A DNA stretch of 64,000 nucleotides from contig CM065387.1 of the NCBI GenBank assembly GCA_033060915.1, positions 29,873,001 to 29,937,000 on the forward strand. The letters are read 5' to 3'. This DNA is from Euryodendron excelsum (lineage: Eukaryota > Streptophyta > Magnoliopsida > Ericales > Pentaphylacaceae). Below, one piece after another: positions 12,124 through 23,075 of this stretch (position 1 is its first letter; the number at the start of each line of letters is the position of its first letter). Both the position numbers and the translations under genes were made by a program. The notes under the pieces were generated by a model. It ran no database searches. It was not told the DNA's origin and was given only the letters and a program-made list of their open reading frames with translations.

Positions 12124-12363
12124 GGTACTGTTTGGAAGTGCTGCCAGTTTTTGTTTTTTGTTGTATGTTTCTGTTTTCTATTTTTGTTTTTTGTTTTTTA
12201 TGGTCTAATGATAGGATTTATAGGTTACCGTTCTACTAAAAATACTATATCAATGTTATAGAATCAGAAAATACATTTATTTTAGTATTTTTTTGTTATG
12301 TTTTAATTTTTGAAAAAACAAAAAACAAAAAACAAAAACAAAAAACACTTTCCAAACAAACCC
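12124..12363. mobile_element. MITE-like insertion, about 240 bp
   Basis: The ends are inverted: GGTACTGTTTGGAAGTG on the left, and CACTTTCCAAACAAACCC on the right, which reads GGGTTTGTTTGGAAAGTG on the other strand. Subterminal AC/GT-rich runs (caaaaaacaaaaaac) also pair. It interrupts E1 between the polypurine tract and a region homologous to 30590 in E2, which lacks it. The GG..TGTTTGG termini suggest a PIF/Harbinger- or hAT-type MITE, but the target duplication is not clear. Confidence 0.65.
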
Positions 12364-13689
12364 AAGAATCCCATTTTGGTTGTGAGGCGATCAGAGGGAC
12401 GACAACTTGGCGAGTTTGGAAAGTTTTGGACTACGTGTGAGTCGCTTGTTTGGATAACTTTGAATTTCAAAAAACTTTGTTCTTTGGAAATTTTGTTCAG
12501 GGTCTAAGTTTTGAAAATGTTGGTTTAATGAAGTTTGGCCCAGAACACTTATTTTTTGAAAACAATTTTTTGAAAGCTTGATTTTTGGCGTTTGAAAGCC
12601 TCAAAAATGATTTTTGACACTTGGAGGGTTGAAAGTTGGCTTTGGTGGGAAGCTAAAAGGCCGGGCACATGTAGCACATGTGCCTGGTCTAGAATAACCC
12701 TTGCACATATAGCATATACGCCTGTTAGATTTTCCTTCTGGCGCATCTGCCACATGTGCCGCCAAGCCATAGGTTTTAAAACAAAGTAGGTTCGCATTTT
12801 GCTACTGCAGGTTTTGAGTTTTGAGAGAGACTTGAGAATTTCTTCAAGGTTTTTCGGGGGATTTTGACCGGGAATCATTGGGAAAGTGTCGGGAGACATT
12901 GGGTGCTCGTCAAAAGTCGACATTGTTACCGGATTCTTGCCAGAAAGCTTGGATTTTGTTAGAAACTCAAAGGTTAGAGATTTTGATATTTTGTTGATTT
13001 TGATATATACATTTTGTGCATATGATTAGTGTAAATTGATGTTTTGGGATGTTTAGAATGCAATGGGTGGATCATTTTTGTGATTTGACGATGATTGGAG
13101 CGTGTTTGCATGATTTTGTTTGTTTATGTAAAAAGGTTTCTTGCAGGGTTGAGAAAATTGCATCTATAGGCTCGGGAATTGCGTGTTTGTGCATGATTTT
13201 TATATTGCGTATCTTAGGAAAATGCATAGAATAACCATATGAAATTTTGTAATTTTGTGAAAAATTTTGAATTTTTGAATTTTTAAAAATTAGCAAAAAT
13301 AGAAAAAATTAAGAGAAATTAGAGAATGTACCCTGTTAAATATAGAAAAATTGTAGGACATTTATGAAAAATTGTGGGGATCTTATTTAGTGTTTTGGAA
13401 ATTTTTGAAAAGTTTTCAAAAATAAAATTGAAATCAGAAAAGCTTGAAAAATAAAGAAACGGCCTTAGAAATTGCGTTTAATCATGTGTCATGTGTTACG
13501 AAGGACGGGATGGTGCTGGTTGTCGTGGTTGAAGGCTCGTGGAGCCTTAGTGAGGTGTTTTGTGATTTGTTGAATTTCCGGATAGTGACTTTTTAAGGCA
13601 AAACTCTGTCAAAATTTTTCAAAAAGTATTATCCCTTTAGAAATTCAACGCTCAACTCCAAAATTCTTAGAAAAAACAGTTATTTTTTA
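12364..13689. other. E1 non-coding region ahead of the antisense gene
   Basis: There is no supported gene. It includes a cluster at about 12655-12770 of CACATGTG- and CATATG-like near-palindromes. These resemble the promoter-proximal module of the E1 5' LTR (60830-60985) rather than the GGCGCC module of the other LTRs. Confidence 0.5.
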
Positions 13690-14250
13690 GAACTAGGCTT
13701 TTGAAGAAGAAAGCCCAAGAAATTGGTTTGATATTTTGAAGTAGAGCTTCTTGAGGAAAAAGGTTTGAAAAACCGTTAGAAAACCTTGAAACAAGGCTAT
13801 TAAGAGAGAAAGTCCAAGAAACCGATTTGATATTTTGAAACGAAACTTTTTAAGGAAAAAGCTTAGAAAACCGCAGAAAACATTTTGAAATGGGGCTTTT
13901 GAAGAAGAAAGCCCGGGAAATCAGTATGAGATTTTGAAACAAAACTTTTTGAGGAAAAAACTTTAGAAAACCGTTAGAAAATATTTTGAAATAGGGCTTT
14001 TGTGGGGGAAATCCCGAGAAACCAGTCTTGATACTTTGAAATGAAACTTTTTGAGGAAAAAGATCATAAAATCATTAAAAAATTCTTTAAAACAGGGCTT
14101 TTGCAGAAGAATGCCCGAGAAACCAATCTTCATACTTTGAGATGACACTTTTGAGGAAAAGCATGAAAAAGGGTAAAAAAATCTTCGAAATGGGGCTTTG
14201 AAGGATGAAAGCCCTGGAAACTGATTTTTGATACTTTGAAATAGAACTGG
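13690..14250. repeat. About 100-bp tandem repeat, roughly 5.6 copies
   Basis: The 'gggctttt' landmark recurs at about 13696, 13793, 13893, 13993, 14095 and 14194, giving a period of 97-102 bp. Most units carry GGGCTTTT...AAAGCCC, able to form a 7-bp hairpin, followed by 'gatattttgaaa' and 'tttttgaggaaaaa'. It lies directly upstream of the antisense PMD gene. Confidence 0.85.
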
Positions 14251-14270
14251 GAAGTGGATAGGGCCTTTAG

Positions 14271-14430
14271 TTTTTTTTTTTTCTTCCTTTCTTTTCCTTT
14301 TTTTTCTTTTTTTTATCTCTCCTTTTTTTGTTTGCTTTTTTCTCCTCTTTTTTTCTCTTTTTTTTGTGTTCTTTTCCTTTTTTTTTTCTTTTCTCTTTTG
14401 TTGTATACATATATTTTTATTTTTTTGCTT
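14271..14430 (+). repeat. T/C-rich tract ahead of the PMD gene
   Basis: Some 160 bases are almost wholly pyrimidine. About 50 bp after it the sequence reaches TTGCTTTTCAAG|ATG. It may be the polypyrimidine tract of an intron ending just before the PMD start codon, or simple sequence. Confidence 0.7.
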
Positions 14431-14489
14431 TCATGCACATCCTATGGCTGACCAACTTTTTGCATTTTGTTCTATTGTTGCTTTTCAAG

Positions 14490-16236
14490 ATGTCAGAGGC
14501 AGGCAATGATGGTTCTAATAGGAGGAAGCCCAGAGAAGGTGGCGGTAGCAGGAGTGGTTCTGCTCGAGGTGCCAATAGTCGGCCTCAGCGGTCTACCAAC
14601 AAGATGGCCTCGAGTAGTAGTTTTGCGATGGGACAACCCTCAGTTGCTCCGGACAAGAAGGTCAGGGAGGATGTTAATATAGTTGTTGATCTGCGGGCAG
14701 GATATGGTATGGCATCCGTTCGCAATAGGGGGGTACTTCCTTTACAGATGACTAGTTAGCAATCCCTGACATCCCACCATTGTGAGACTTGGCTTATCAT
14801 CCGAGTTTATATTTGCGTTATGGCCGGATGCCATCATTTACTCATATGTCATTTAAAGGGGCCAGTATCTCTGCCTTAAGAGTTATGCAGGCATCGACCC
14901 CATCCTATCAGGACTTCCTTCACCGGATCGACTTCGGTGCCTTTATAATGCTTCAGACAGACAGGCTTGATCACCGGATAATGGTCAGGCTGCTGGAGCG
15001 GTGGTTTGGGGAGATTGGGACTGTACACTTAGTAAGCTTTGAGCTAAGGCCTACTCATGTCGACTGGGCTACAATTATTGGCTTGTCTTTTGGAGGTATC
15101 CCGATTTCCTTGCGGGCTATGACCGTTGATGAGGCTCAACTTCTCTTAGGTTTACCACGGATCATGGGCTCGAGTTTTTTGATTTCACTTCTATGTCCAG
15201 CGAAGACAGCGTTTGCTTTTGAGCCCTCCCCAGCTGATCAGGTCATCATGAGGCATCGGCTAGTATTATACATCATCTTTAGTTACTTTTGCAACAATAA
15301 TAAGTCGACAGTCCCTTTATCCTTGGTGAGCCTAGTGGCGGACTTGGATGCGTTGTACTATGTGGATTGAGGCGCCTTTACTTTTGCCAGTTTCTTGTGG
15401 GGGATGAAAGTGAGGACATCCGGGTCATGGGGGAGCTTGACCGGTTCTTGTCCATTTTTTATATGGTGGAGTTGTGAGTATCTGCCCGTTCACCAGCCAG
15501 AGGTACTAGCTGCAGATGCATTCCTATGGGCCACAAGGTGGGCTAGACATCATGTGGTCTAGCGGTCCCTGCTTACATACTTTGTCGGCCTTTGGTCTCC
15601 TCAGTATGCTGACATGAGGGATCTCATCCTTTTGTCTAGGTTATGGGTCACCTTCCGAGGCCCTTTTTCATAGGAGACGTACTAGGAGAAGCGTCATTGG
15701 CGCAGCTACACACTGACTTTCATGCTGCTATGGATCCTCCCCAGTATATGTTGGGATTTTATCGAGCTGGGGTTGAGATTCCTTATGTAGTTGGGGTACC
15801 TGGCGACCACTTCCTTTTTCCACCCAATGTGGACTACGAGGCTCATTTTAGGGGGAGGTCTATTGGCACTTTTACCTAGTTGGATCTAGTAGTTGGAAGG
15901 CAGGTGGTCGGTTATGAGGTGGTCGAGTTATAGCATCAAGCCTAGGGCTTTGTTTCTAAGGAGGAGTATTTAGCATCTTGTCAGGCTAGAGACTAGTATC
16001 GTGCTGAGGTGAAGGCTTTGACTGCTTGTATATCTTTGATGGAGGCCCGCTAGGTATGCTATCTGTGATTTATTTTTCATGTTCTTTATGTAACTTCTAT
16101 GTTCTAATGTTGGGTTTTCTTTTCTGTTGTTTTCTTTGGTCAGGGCCTTTATGATGCCGGAGCTTCTTCCAGCCAGCGCTCTTCATATGTGCTTGATACG
16201 GGCGACTTTGACTTAGATGACAACCCCGCTCCCTGA
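14490..16236 (+). pseudogene. Plant mobile domain (PMD/MAIN-like) gene, antisense cargo of E1, broken
   Basis: The gene is antisense to its host element. ATG at 14490 begins a basic, Ser/Gly/Arg-rich N-terminus of about 80 codons. The PMD core follows (14789-15370), with YGRMPSF, LLERWFGEIGTVHL, ELRPTHVDWATIIGLSFGG and LLGLPRIMGS, which matches the family pattern of a Trp-rich 'ERW...TFHL...GE.T.TL.D...GLP..G' block. WWSCEYLPVH lies at about 15460 and a further domain at 15643-15879. Frames change near 14760-14789 and near 15640, so there are at least two frameshifts. There are also about eight in-frame stops. A 90-bp GT-AG intron (16054-16143, phase 0) separates a last exon that ends Leu-Asp-Asp-Asn-Pro-Ala-Pro-stop at 16236. 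PMD proteins are plant nuclear proteins linked to silencing and are known as transposon cargo. The family call is firm; function in this element is unknown. Confidence 0.78.
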
Positions 16237-17044
16237 GGTGCCATTTTGCTCCTGTTGACATAGTTGAAGTTTTGTTAGAATAACAGCATTGTTTAATTTT
16301 TTTAGGCCATGTGTTAGCCCTTATGGACGATGGTTATATGATGATTTTATGTGTATTATTATTTCTCTTGGCATGGGATTTTTTTTTTCTTTTTTTTTGA
16401 AATCTTGTCTTGAATGTATGCATGTGGAAACATAGAGATCAGGAATATAAACACAGGAATATAGGAATCATGACGCATGAAATAAATGATGGGTATGTAC
16501 AAGTTTTAAGCAATCATGAAAAATATTAGTGTGTTATCGCGTGTATGGATTTAAGCAAAGCATGCAGATATGCAAGACTTTACAAAAAATGGCCTAGAGG
16601 TAGGCTCCAATGTTTTAGGTTTAACTGAATGTTCACCAGGAGTTGGTCCTTTTGGACTTTTACTCTTTCCTCGATGATTCCCCTCTCTGTTATGCCCTTT
16701 TTCATGTCATGCCAGCATAATAGTTGCCCCATTCTCAGGGTTTTCATTTTCGGACCCAACTTTCTTCTCTCTTATCTAAAAAGGGAAAAATCTTGCCCAT
16801 ATCTCGCTCGACTTCCTCTCGGGAATCTCACATTTGGACTAGTGAACACTCTAAGCGACAACTGAAGTAGCCCTTGGCAAAGGAGCGGGCAATTTCCATC
16901 CTCAATCTGAGAAGGCTTTACCTTGGACCGTAATGTAGGCTAGGTGAAGGGTAAGAAATAAAGGGCATACATGCTAAAATAATTCTTTTATTTTCCAGCG
17001 AGGGTGATATGAATCGGAACCACCTTAAGTAAGCCCTTGCTCTC
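16237..17044. other. E1 region downstream of the PMD gene
   Basis: Non-coding. From about 16880 it is recognisably related to E2 33350-33470 and E3 44760-44880 ('gaccgtaatgtaggctaggtgaaggg'). It continues after the S1 insertion at 21655. Confidence 0.6.
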
Positions 17045-18582
17045 TGTAAACACCACATTTTTGTCCACTCGGCAATCTCTAGTCCATCCAGACTTGTATT
17101 CAAGTCAATATAGACGTATTCCAATCTAAATCAACTTTCCAAGTCTAATCCCGGCAATCAATCGCTTTGCGGGCCCTTCGGGCCCAAATACAGGCAAATT
17201 GACCAAAATGCTCTTGGGGGCATTGTTCGATCCAATTCCAATGGGAACGACTTTTCGAAGATGGTAAGTCCCCTTTGCAATCCAATTTCAATTCCAATTC
17301 CAATTAAGTTTGGCACACCTTTCGAGAAAAATTGATTCCTCGAGGTGGTAAGACCATCCAATCTGACATGTTTCCGAGTGAACTCTTCGAAACGGTAAGT
17401 CCCTTCAAAGTTGTCGACCAGGACAAGACCCTAAGTCCCCGAGATGGTAGAGCAGTCCACCTTTGGCAACTGCTAGCCCACCAATGAAGCAATGTCTGTT
17501 TCGGCATGCCTTCTGAGAAAATTGATTCCTCAGGTGCTAAGTCCACCTAGCAACTTCTAAACATTAGGTAGTCTCTGGAATGATCGCGACCCGTTAAAGT
17601 AACGAAAATATTTGTAAACATCGCAACTGTTAGCGTGACGGAAATACTCGCAAACAGGTCGATATAGGGAATTGCCGACAAACCCTTATGTCACAGGACC
17701 ACTGTCAGAGTGATGGAAACATTCAAAACCTAGGTCAACACCAGTGTTTACTAGCCCACTCCGGTGAAAAATAACCAAACTGCTCCTAATGCCATTTTCA
17801 GCACGTTTCTCGAGAAAGTACCTAAATCCTCAGAATGGTAAGTCCACCCTTCCAGGATTTTCTTAAAGGCAATCCGACATGATTAGGTGTTCTAGTCAGT
17901 TTCGGGCCAATTCCGAGACATTCTGATCAATATGACAATTTTGCCCCTAGGCATCCGAACGCCCCAGGAACCACACCGGCGCTGGGTATCAAACCAGTAA
18001 CCTCCTAAGAATGCTTCTTATAGTATGTTTGACCTTCCATTATCTTTTCAGATCATTCCGAGTCAGTTCCGGCAAACCTAGTGCAAAATGACCGTTTTGC
18101 CCCTAATGGGCCGATCTCCTTTTCCTATCACATCGGCTCTGGGTATCAAATCGGTAACCTCCTGGGACATTCTAACCAATGTTTCCAAATGTCGAGTCCT
18201 CTTTTGAGACATTCTGAGTCCATCCCGGTAGCTTTACGGCCCGATTGACCGTTTTGCCCCTAATGCCCTAGTCAACCCTTCTAACACATCATGTCATCAT
18301 TTTTCAAGTCTGCTACCCCTGAGACACTGTTCTAAGGGTTCTTGTCCCTTTCCGGGCTATTCTCGACCTTTCAAATCATTCATGGACTTTTTGGAGTCAC
18401 TCCTAGTGAAGCCAGGTTAAAATTGCATGGTGGTTACTAGTACAGGCAGCCAAATCTTCTGAAGATACTTTACTTGCCGACCTTAAAAATTTTCTAAGTG
18501 GCGCCAAGCCAAATTTTGGCGTGGCGCCAAAAGAATTTTTTACCTGGCGCCACTGCAACAAGCGCCAGGTCAATCCTCTATC

Positions 18583-18590
18583 TATAAATA
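18583..18590 (+). promoter_or_regulatory. TATA box of S1 with GGCGCC palindromes
   Basis: CTATAAATACAAAGC is preceded at 18500-18570 by GTGGCGCCAAGCC, GTGGCGCCAAAAG and CTGGCGCCACTGC, the family's promoter-proximal module. Confidence 0.75.
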
Positions 18591-18915
18591 CAAAGCATCC
18601 TCCAACATGAAAAGGGTCCGCAAACTCAGTCTAAAAACTCTCCTCTTTGATACACAGAGCTCGTAGCCTCCCTAAACTCTAGTATTCTTTAGGTTTTCCA
18701 AAACCCTAGCCCCTATATACAAACCCTAGCTCTCATATACTCCCATACACTCATATACACTTCTATACTAGCCTCCAAAGCCTCCATTGAAGACTTGAAA
18801 TGCTGCAACCCGAAGCTCTTGAAGATCAAGACAAGCCCTTGAAGACTGACGCAAAGCGAAGCGAGGACCGAAGCAAAGCAAGCAAATAAAAGCAAGCAAA
18901 ATAAGAAGATACAAG

Positions 18916-18917
18916 GT
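18916..18917 (+). promoter_or_regulatory. Splice-donor-like site in S1 leader
   Basis: ACAAG|GTAGGCTCTCC stands at the conserved leader position after the GAAGAC-rich stretch. Conservation across independently decaying copies suggests use, but no acceptor was identified. Confidence 0.45.
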
Positions 18918-19499
18918 AGGCTCTCCATTTAAATTTACGCCTCTTCCCCCTCTCTCTTCTCTCTCCGAACCCATGTGGGTTTTCTTCTATTTTAATTCCT
19001 CATCTTCTTCCCCCCTTTCTTGCATGCTTGAAACAAGGGACTTCTCGGTCCATGTGTAAGATTAGGCTATTGAAGGTCACCGTGTCGGGGACTTTCTTTT
19101 AGTCTAACCGGAGACCACGTGGGTTCGGCCCCCTTGATTATGTGGTGAAGCCTTAACCTTGTATGTTCACGACCCCAACTCATATTGTGCATATCATGAT
19201 CTTGCATTCCTTCAAAATTTGTTTTCAAACTTTTTTTCAAAACTTGCATTAAAATTATTTTCAAACTTGTATCAAAATCTTCTTTCTTCAAAACTTGTTT
19301 TCAAAATCACAAACCTAAGGTGATTCTAGCCTTTCTATGGCTAGGGTTGCTTTAGTAAAGTGTTACATTTAAAGTGACCAATATGGTCCATATTTTCAAA
19401 TCCTTGTTATTTTTAAAACCACTATCTTAAAGTGGTTCTAGCCTTTTTTATGGTTAGAATCGCTTTAGGAAAGTGAGATATTTTTATGAACTTTCTAAA

Positions 19500-20850
19500 A
19501 ACTCTCTTTTCAAATCTCACCTTCTAAACATCTCTTTTCCAACACACTTTTTAAAAACTCTCTTCAATCTCCTTTTCAAATTTCCTTTCCAAAATTGTTT
19601 TCTAAAAATTCTCTTCAAAAATCTATTTTTCAAAACGCTTTCCTAAAAACTTTTTCCAAAAATCGCTTCCCAAAAACTCTCTTTTCAAAATTCACTTTCC
19701 AAAAACTCCTTTTTCAATCTCCTTCTAAAAATCTTCCTTTCTAAAAATTCTACTTTCCAAAAACTCTTCTCCTTGGAGCCCAAGTCAAGCCCTAGAGCCA
19801 ATAATTAGAAAACTCTAATTTTCCTTCCCAAAAACGTGATTTCTAATTCCCTATTTTGGCCTTAAACTTTAGGTTTCCAAATCCTATTTTCTACATCAAA
19901 ACTATATATTTCAAAAACCTATTTTCCACTCCAAAATCTAGGATGTCCAAAATTTCATCTTTCCAATTCCATGTCAAATCAAATCCTCCGTTTTAGGAAG
20001 CCAAATCCAATCCTCCGTTTTTGGAAACAAAATCAAACCATCTCTTTTTAGAAACAAAATCCAATCCTTTGTTTTAGGAAATAGAAGTCTCAATCCTTCC
20101 TAGTCTAAATCTTTCCTAATCCAAATCCTTCCTAGTCTCATATTTTCCTAAACCTTAAGTTTCCAAAACTTGAACTTTTAAATCTTTCCTAATCTAAATC
20201 TTCCCTAATTCCAACATTTCCTAGAATCTATTACTTTTCAAATCTTAACTTTCCAAATATTACTTTTCAAATCTTTCTAAATTTCAAATCTTTCCAAATT
20301 CAAAACTTTTTTTAAGTCAAAACTTTCTAAATTCGAAACTTTCTTAACTTAGAGCTTTTTAAATTCTAGACTTTCCTACAACGAAACCTTTCCTAATTTG
20401 AAACTTTCCTAAATCAAAACTTTCCTATTCCAAAACATTCCAATTTTAGAACTTTCTAATTTTGATTCTTTCCTATTTCAAAACTTTCCTAACTCGAGAT
20501 TTTCCTAAAACGAAATCTTTCCTAAAATAAAACTTTCCTAAAACGGAACTTTCTTATTTTGAAACTTTCCTAATTCGAATCTTTCCTAAATTTCAACTTT
20601 TCTAATATTCGAAGTCCAACATTCGAGTCAAATCTTTCTTAAATCTCAAGTCCTTCCTAAATTCTATCTTCCTAAGTCCAGGTTTTCTAAACCTCAATCT
20701 TTTTGAATCAAAGTCTAATCTTTTCAATTGCAAATTCCTATTTCCAAAATTCTATTCTAAGTTCAAATCAAACCCCTTTTTCCAATCAAACTCTTTTTCA
20801 AATCAAAACCTTTTATTTTCTATCAGACTCTTATCTGAACTATGACTGAC
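19500..20850 (+). repeat. Pyrimidine-rich degenerate 18-20 bp repeats in S1
   Basis: A long run of variants of 'aaaactttcctaaa' recurs about every 18-20 bp on the plus strand. The mirror image (purine strand) occupies the same relative place in all minus-strand LTRs. Confidence 0.8.
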
Positions 20851-21654
20851 CTAATTTCTGAAAAATGATACGTAGGCGACCCTCACTGGTGCGGTTATAA
20901 CTTTTTTCAAACCTCCAATTTCATAACCTTTTTCAAACCTCCAATTCCATAACTATTTTCAAGTTTCAAATTCCATAATCTATTTCAAATTTCTAATTTT
21001 AAAAATTTATTTTCAAATCCCTGTTTCCAATTTCTAAAACTCTTCTTTCAAAATTCAACTCTTCTTTTCAAATCAAATCAAGTTCTTTTTCAAGTCTATT
21101 TTCAAACTCTCTTTTCTTGCACTTGCATATCATGCATCATGATAGTTTCTTTTTAAACATTCTTTTATAAAGTGGATAGTTCTAGACATTTGTTAGTCGA
21201 AAGCTCTAATAGGTGAATCTAAGGTGAATAGACATGTAGGTACCGCAAAGGGCGGGTTAGGGTAATGGCTTAGTACGTCTTCCCTACACGTAACCAACCT
21301 CCGAACCTAGGATCACTATTTTCAAAGACCAAAATAGAGTTATTTTCAAAAAAAGGGCTTAAATATTTTCTAAAGGTTTTCAAATAATCTGTTTTCTTAA
21401 AAACCCTCTCTTGAGGAGATATTTTCAAAATCGGTTTTAAAAACCCTAAGTGTAGTCTTCGGATTGTGCTTAGTTTTTTTTAGGTGACCTAACTCACCTT
21501 AATCAAGTTAGGTGACGACTCTTAATTGTTTTCCAAAAGCCCTTTATTTAAATCAATTTTCTATTTAAACCTAGTCGCACTCATTCTTCTAGAAGGATGA
21601 GTTTTAATGAGAGAGTATAGTATTTTTTCCACTTCTGTGTGTATTCCTCGAGTG

Positions 21655-23075
21655 TTCACTTTTCTTTTTAGATGTCGCTATTTTCTTTCAAACTTGTTTA
21701 GACTAAGCCATCTTCCTTGATTCAAGAGTACTTTGCCTTGGGTTGTAGTGTGGCTAGGTGATGGGTTTTTGAAAGGAATGGTATTGAAGGCCCAAGGTGT
21801 TGCACTTCTCCCAGGTTTATCACAGACCGATGATCACTATTTTAGTACTTCTTCTCCTTTAGGTTTCTTCCTTGTCAATTTCCTCTTTTGGGTACTTACC
21901 ATGTTTTTGTATAAACTTTTACCTATATAGCGTTCCTTGTTTCTCCTTGTTTTGCCCCAGCATTGATATTTGCACAGTCTTTGTTGGTTTCTTGGGGTAT
22001 CTCATTTTTTTTTTTTTTTATAGAGTATCGCATTATTTCTCCCTTTCTTTAAATGTGAGAGGAGGCTTTCTTTTGCCTCAAGTTTTTTCCTTTACTCTTT
22101 TTCTTTCCAATTTTACTTTCACCCGTTGAGGGTAGTGATCACCAGGTCGAGTTTGTCAAAGAAATGTAATTGAGCTCAAAATGGGTTTTTCAAAGGGGAT
22201 TCTTTTAATTATATGGTGGAAGAATAGATGGCCTCTCTTCCTTTCAAACAAGATTGCCTAGTCCATGAAGTTCAGAACTTTAGTGTCATCCTTTGAGATA
22301 GGTGAATGTTAGTTTAAATGTTCTGTTACTCGTGCTTGCCCCAGTGTAGGGTTTGGTTCCTGGTTAGGGTGCTTGAATGAAAACCACTTGCGCCTCAAGT
22401 GGGCTATTCAAAGGAATTGCTTCGTTGTTTAGGGTTTTTGAAACAATGGCTTCTCTTCCTTTTGAGGGTCTAACTGCTGACTTCTTTGCCAAGGCATCCT
22501 TCAGATGCTGCCCTTTTATTGTGATCCGCTTCCTCTTTTTCCTTTCTTCAGTGTCTCCTCTCTTTGGATCAGAAACAGTCCCCACTAGTGAGGGTGCGCG
22601 TACTATCCCACTCTTTAAGTTTAGGCATAACAATGAAAAGGGAAACTTTTAAGAAAAGACAAATACGAAGATGATAAACATAAACTTCAAATTCTTTTTT
22701 TTCATTTCAAAGGTTTTGTGTACATGACAAGCTCTTAATTAACAAAAAGTAGAATTAGAAGTAGAGTTAACAAAACAGGATTAACGAGAAAGTAAAGGCA
22801 GAGTTTGACAAAAAGAACATTCCTTTGGTAGTCACTTTTTCAGGTGGGCTTCGGGACCACATCTGCCTCTTCCATGCTCCATCCACCAACTTCTTCGCTC
22901 GGTTGTACTAGATAGATTGATGCACTGACTGTAGAATGGTAGAGGTGGGCAATTATAGTGCAATCGAGGGTGCCTTCTTTTCCTTTCCCTTCTCTAACCG
23001 AGCCATTAAAGTTGCACATTTCATCTTGGGAACTCTGATGGTCCTCCTTCAGTTGGTTGGTTTTCTCTTGCTTGA
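21655..23075. other. E1 internal non-coding region between S1 and gag
   Basis: From 21690 to about 22200 it aligns with the degenerate 220-bp repeat region of E2 (33600-34260) and E3 (45000-45650). Short minus-strand frames follow (22364-22633, 22840-23091, the latter ending Asp-Val-Val-Pro-Lys-Pro-Thr). They may be the eroded C-terminal part of gag, but no domain is recognisable. Confidence 0.5.

Larger units (their letters stand above)
17045..21654 (+). mobile_element. Solo-type LTR S1 inserted in E1 (plus strand)
   Basis: It starts TGTAAACACCACATTTTTGTCC and keeps the whole family order: 'gacggaaatactc' units, TATA box (18583), AAACCCTAG leader, splice-donor-like site (18916), 'cccccttgattatgtggtgaagcc', the pyrimidine-rich domain (19500-20850), GTAGGTACCGCAAAGGGCGG, and AGGTGACCTAACTCACC. 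It runs to CCTCGAGTG at about 21654. The last 20 or so bases of the LTR are missing, and E1 internal sequence resumes (GTTCACTTTTCTTT, as at E2 33971). No matching TSD remains (left flank CTCTC). It lies in opposite orientation to E1. Confidence 0.8.

Noticed and set aside
14254..14451. Plus-strand frame rich in Phe, Leu and Ser that looks like a membrane protein
   Set aside because: It is the translation of the T/C-rich tract; composition alone explains the hydrophobic run, and the true PMD start is at 14490.
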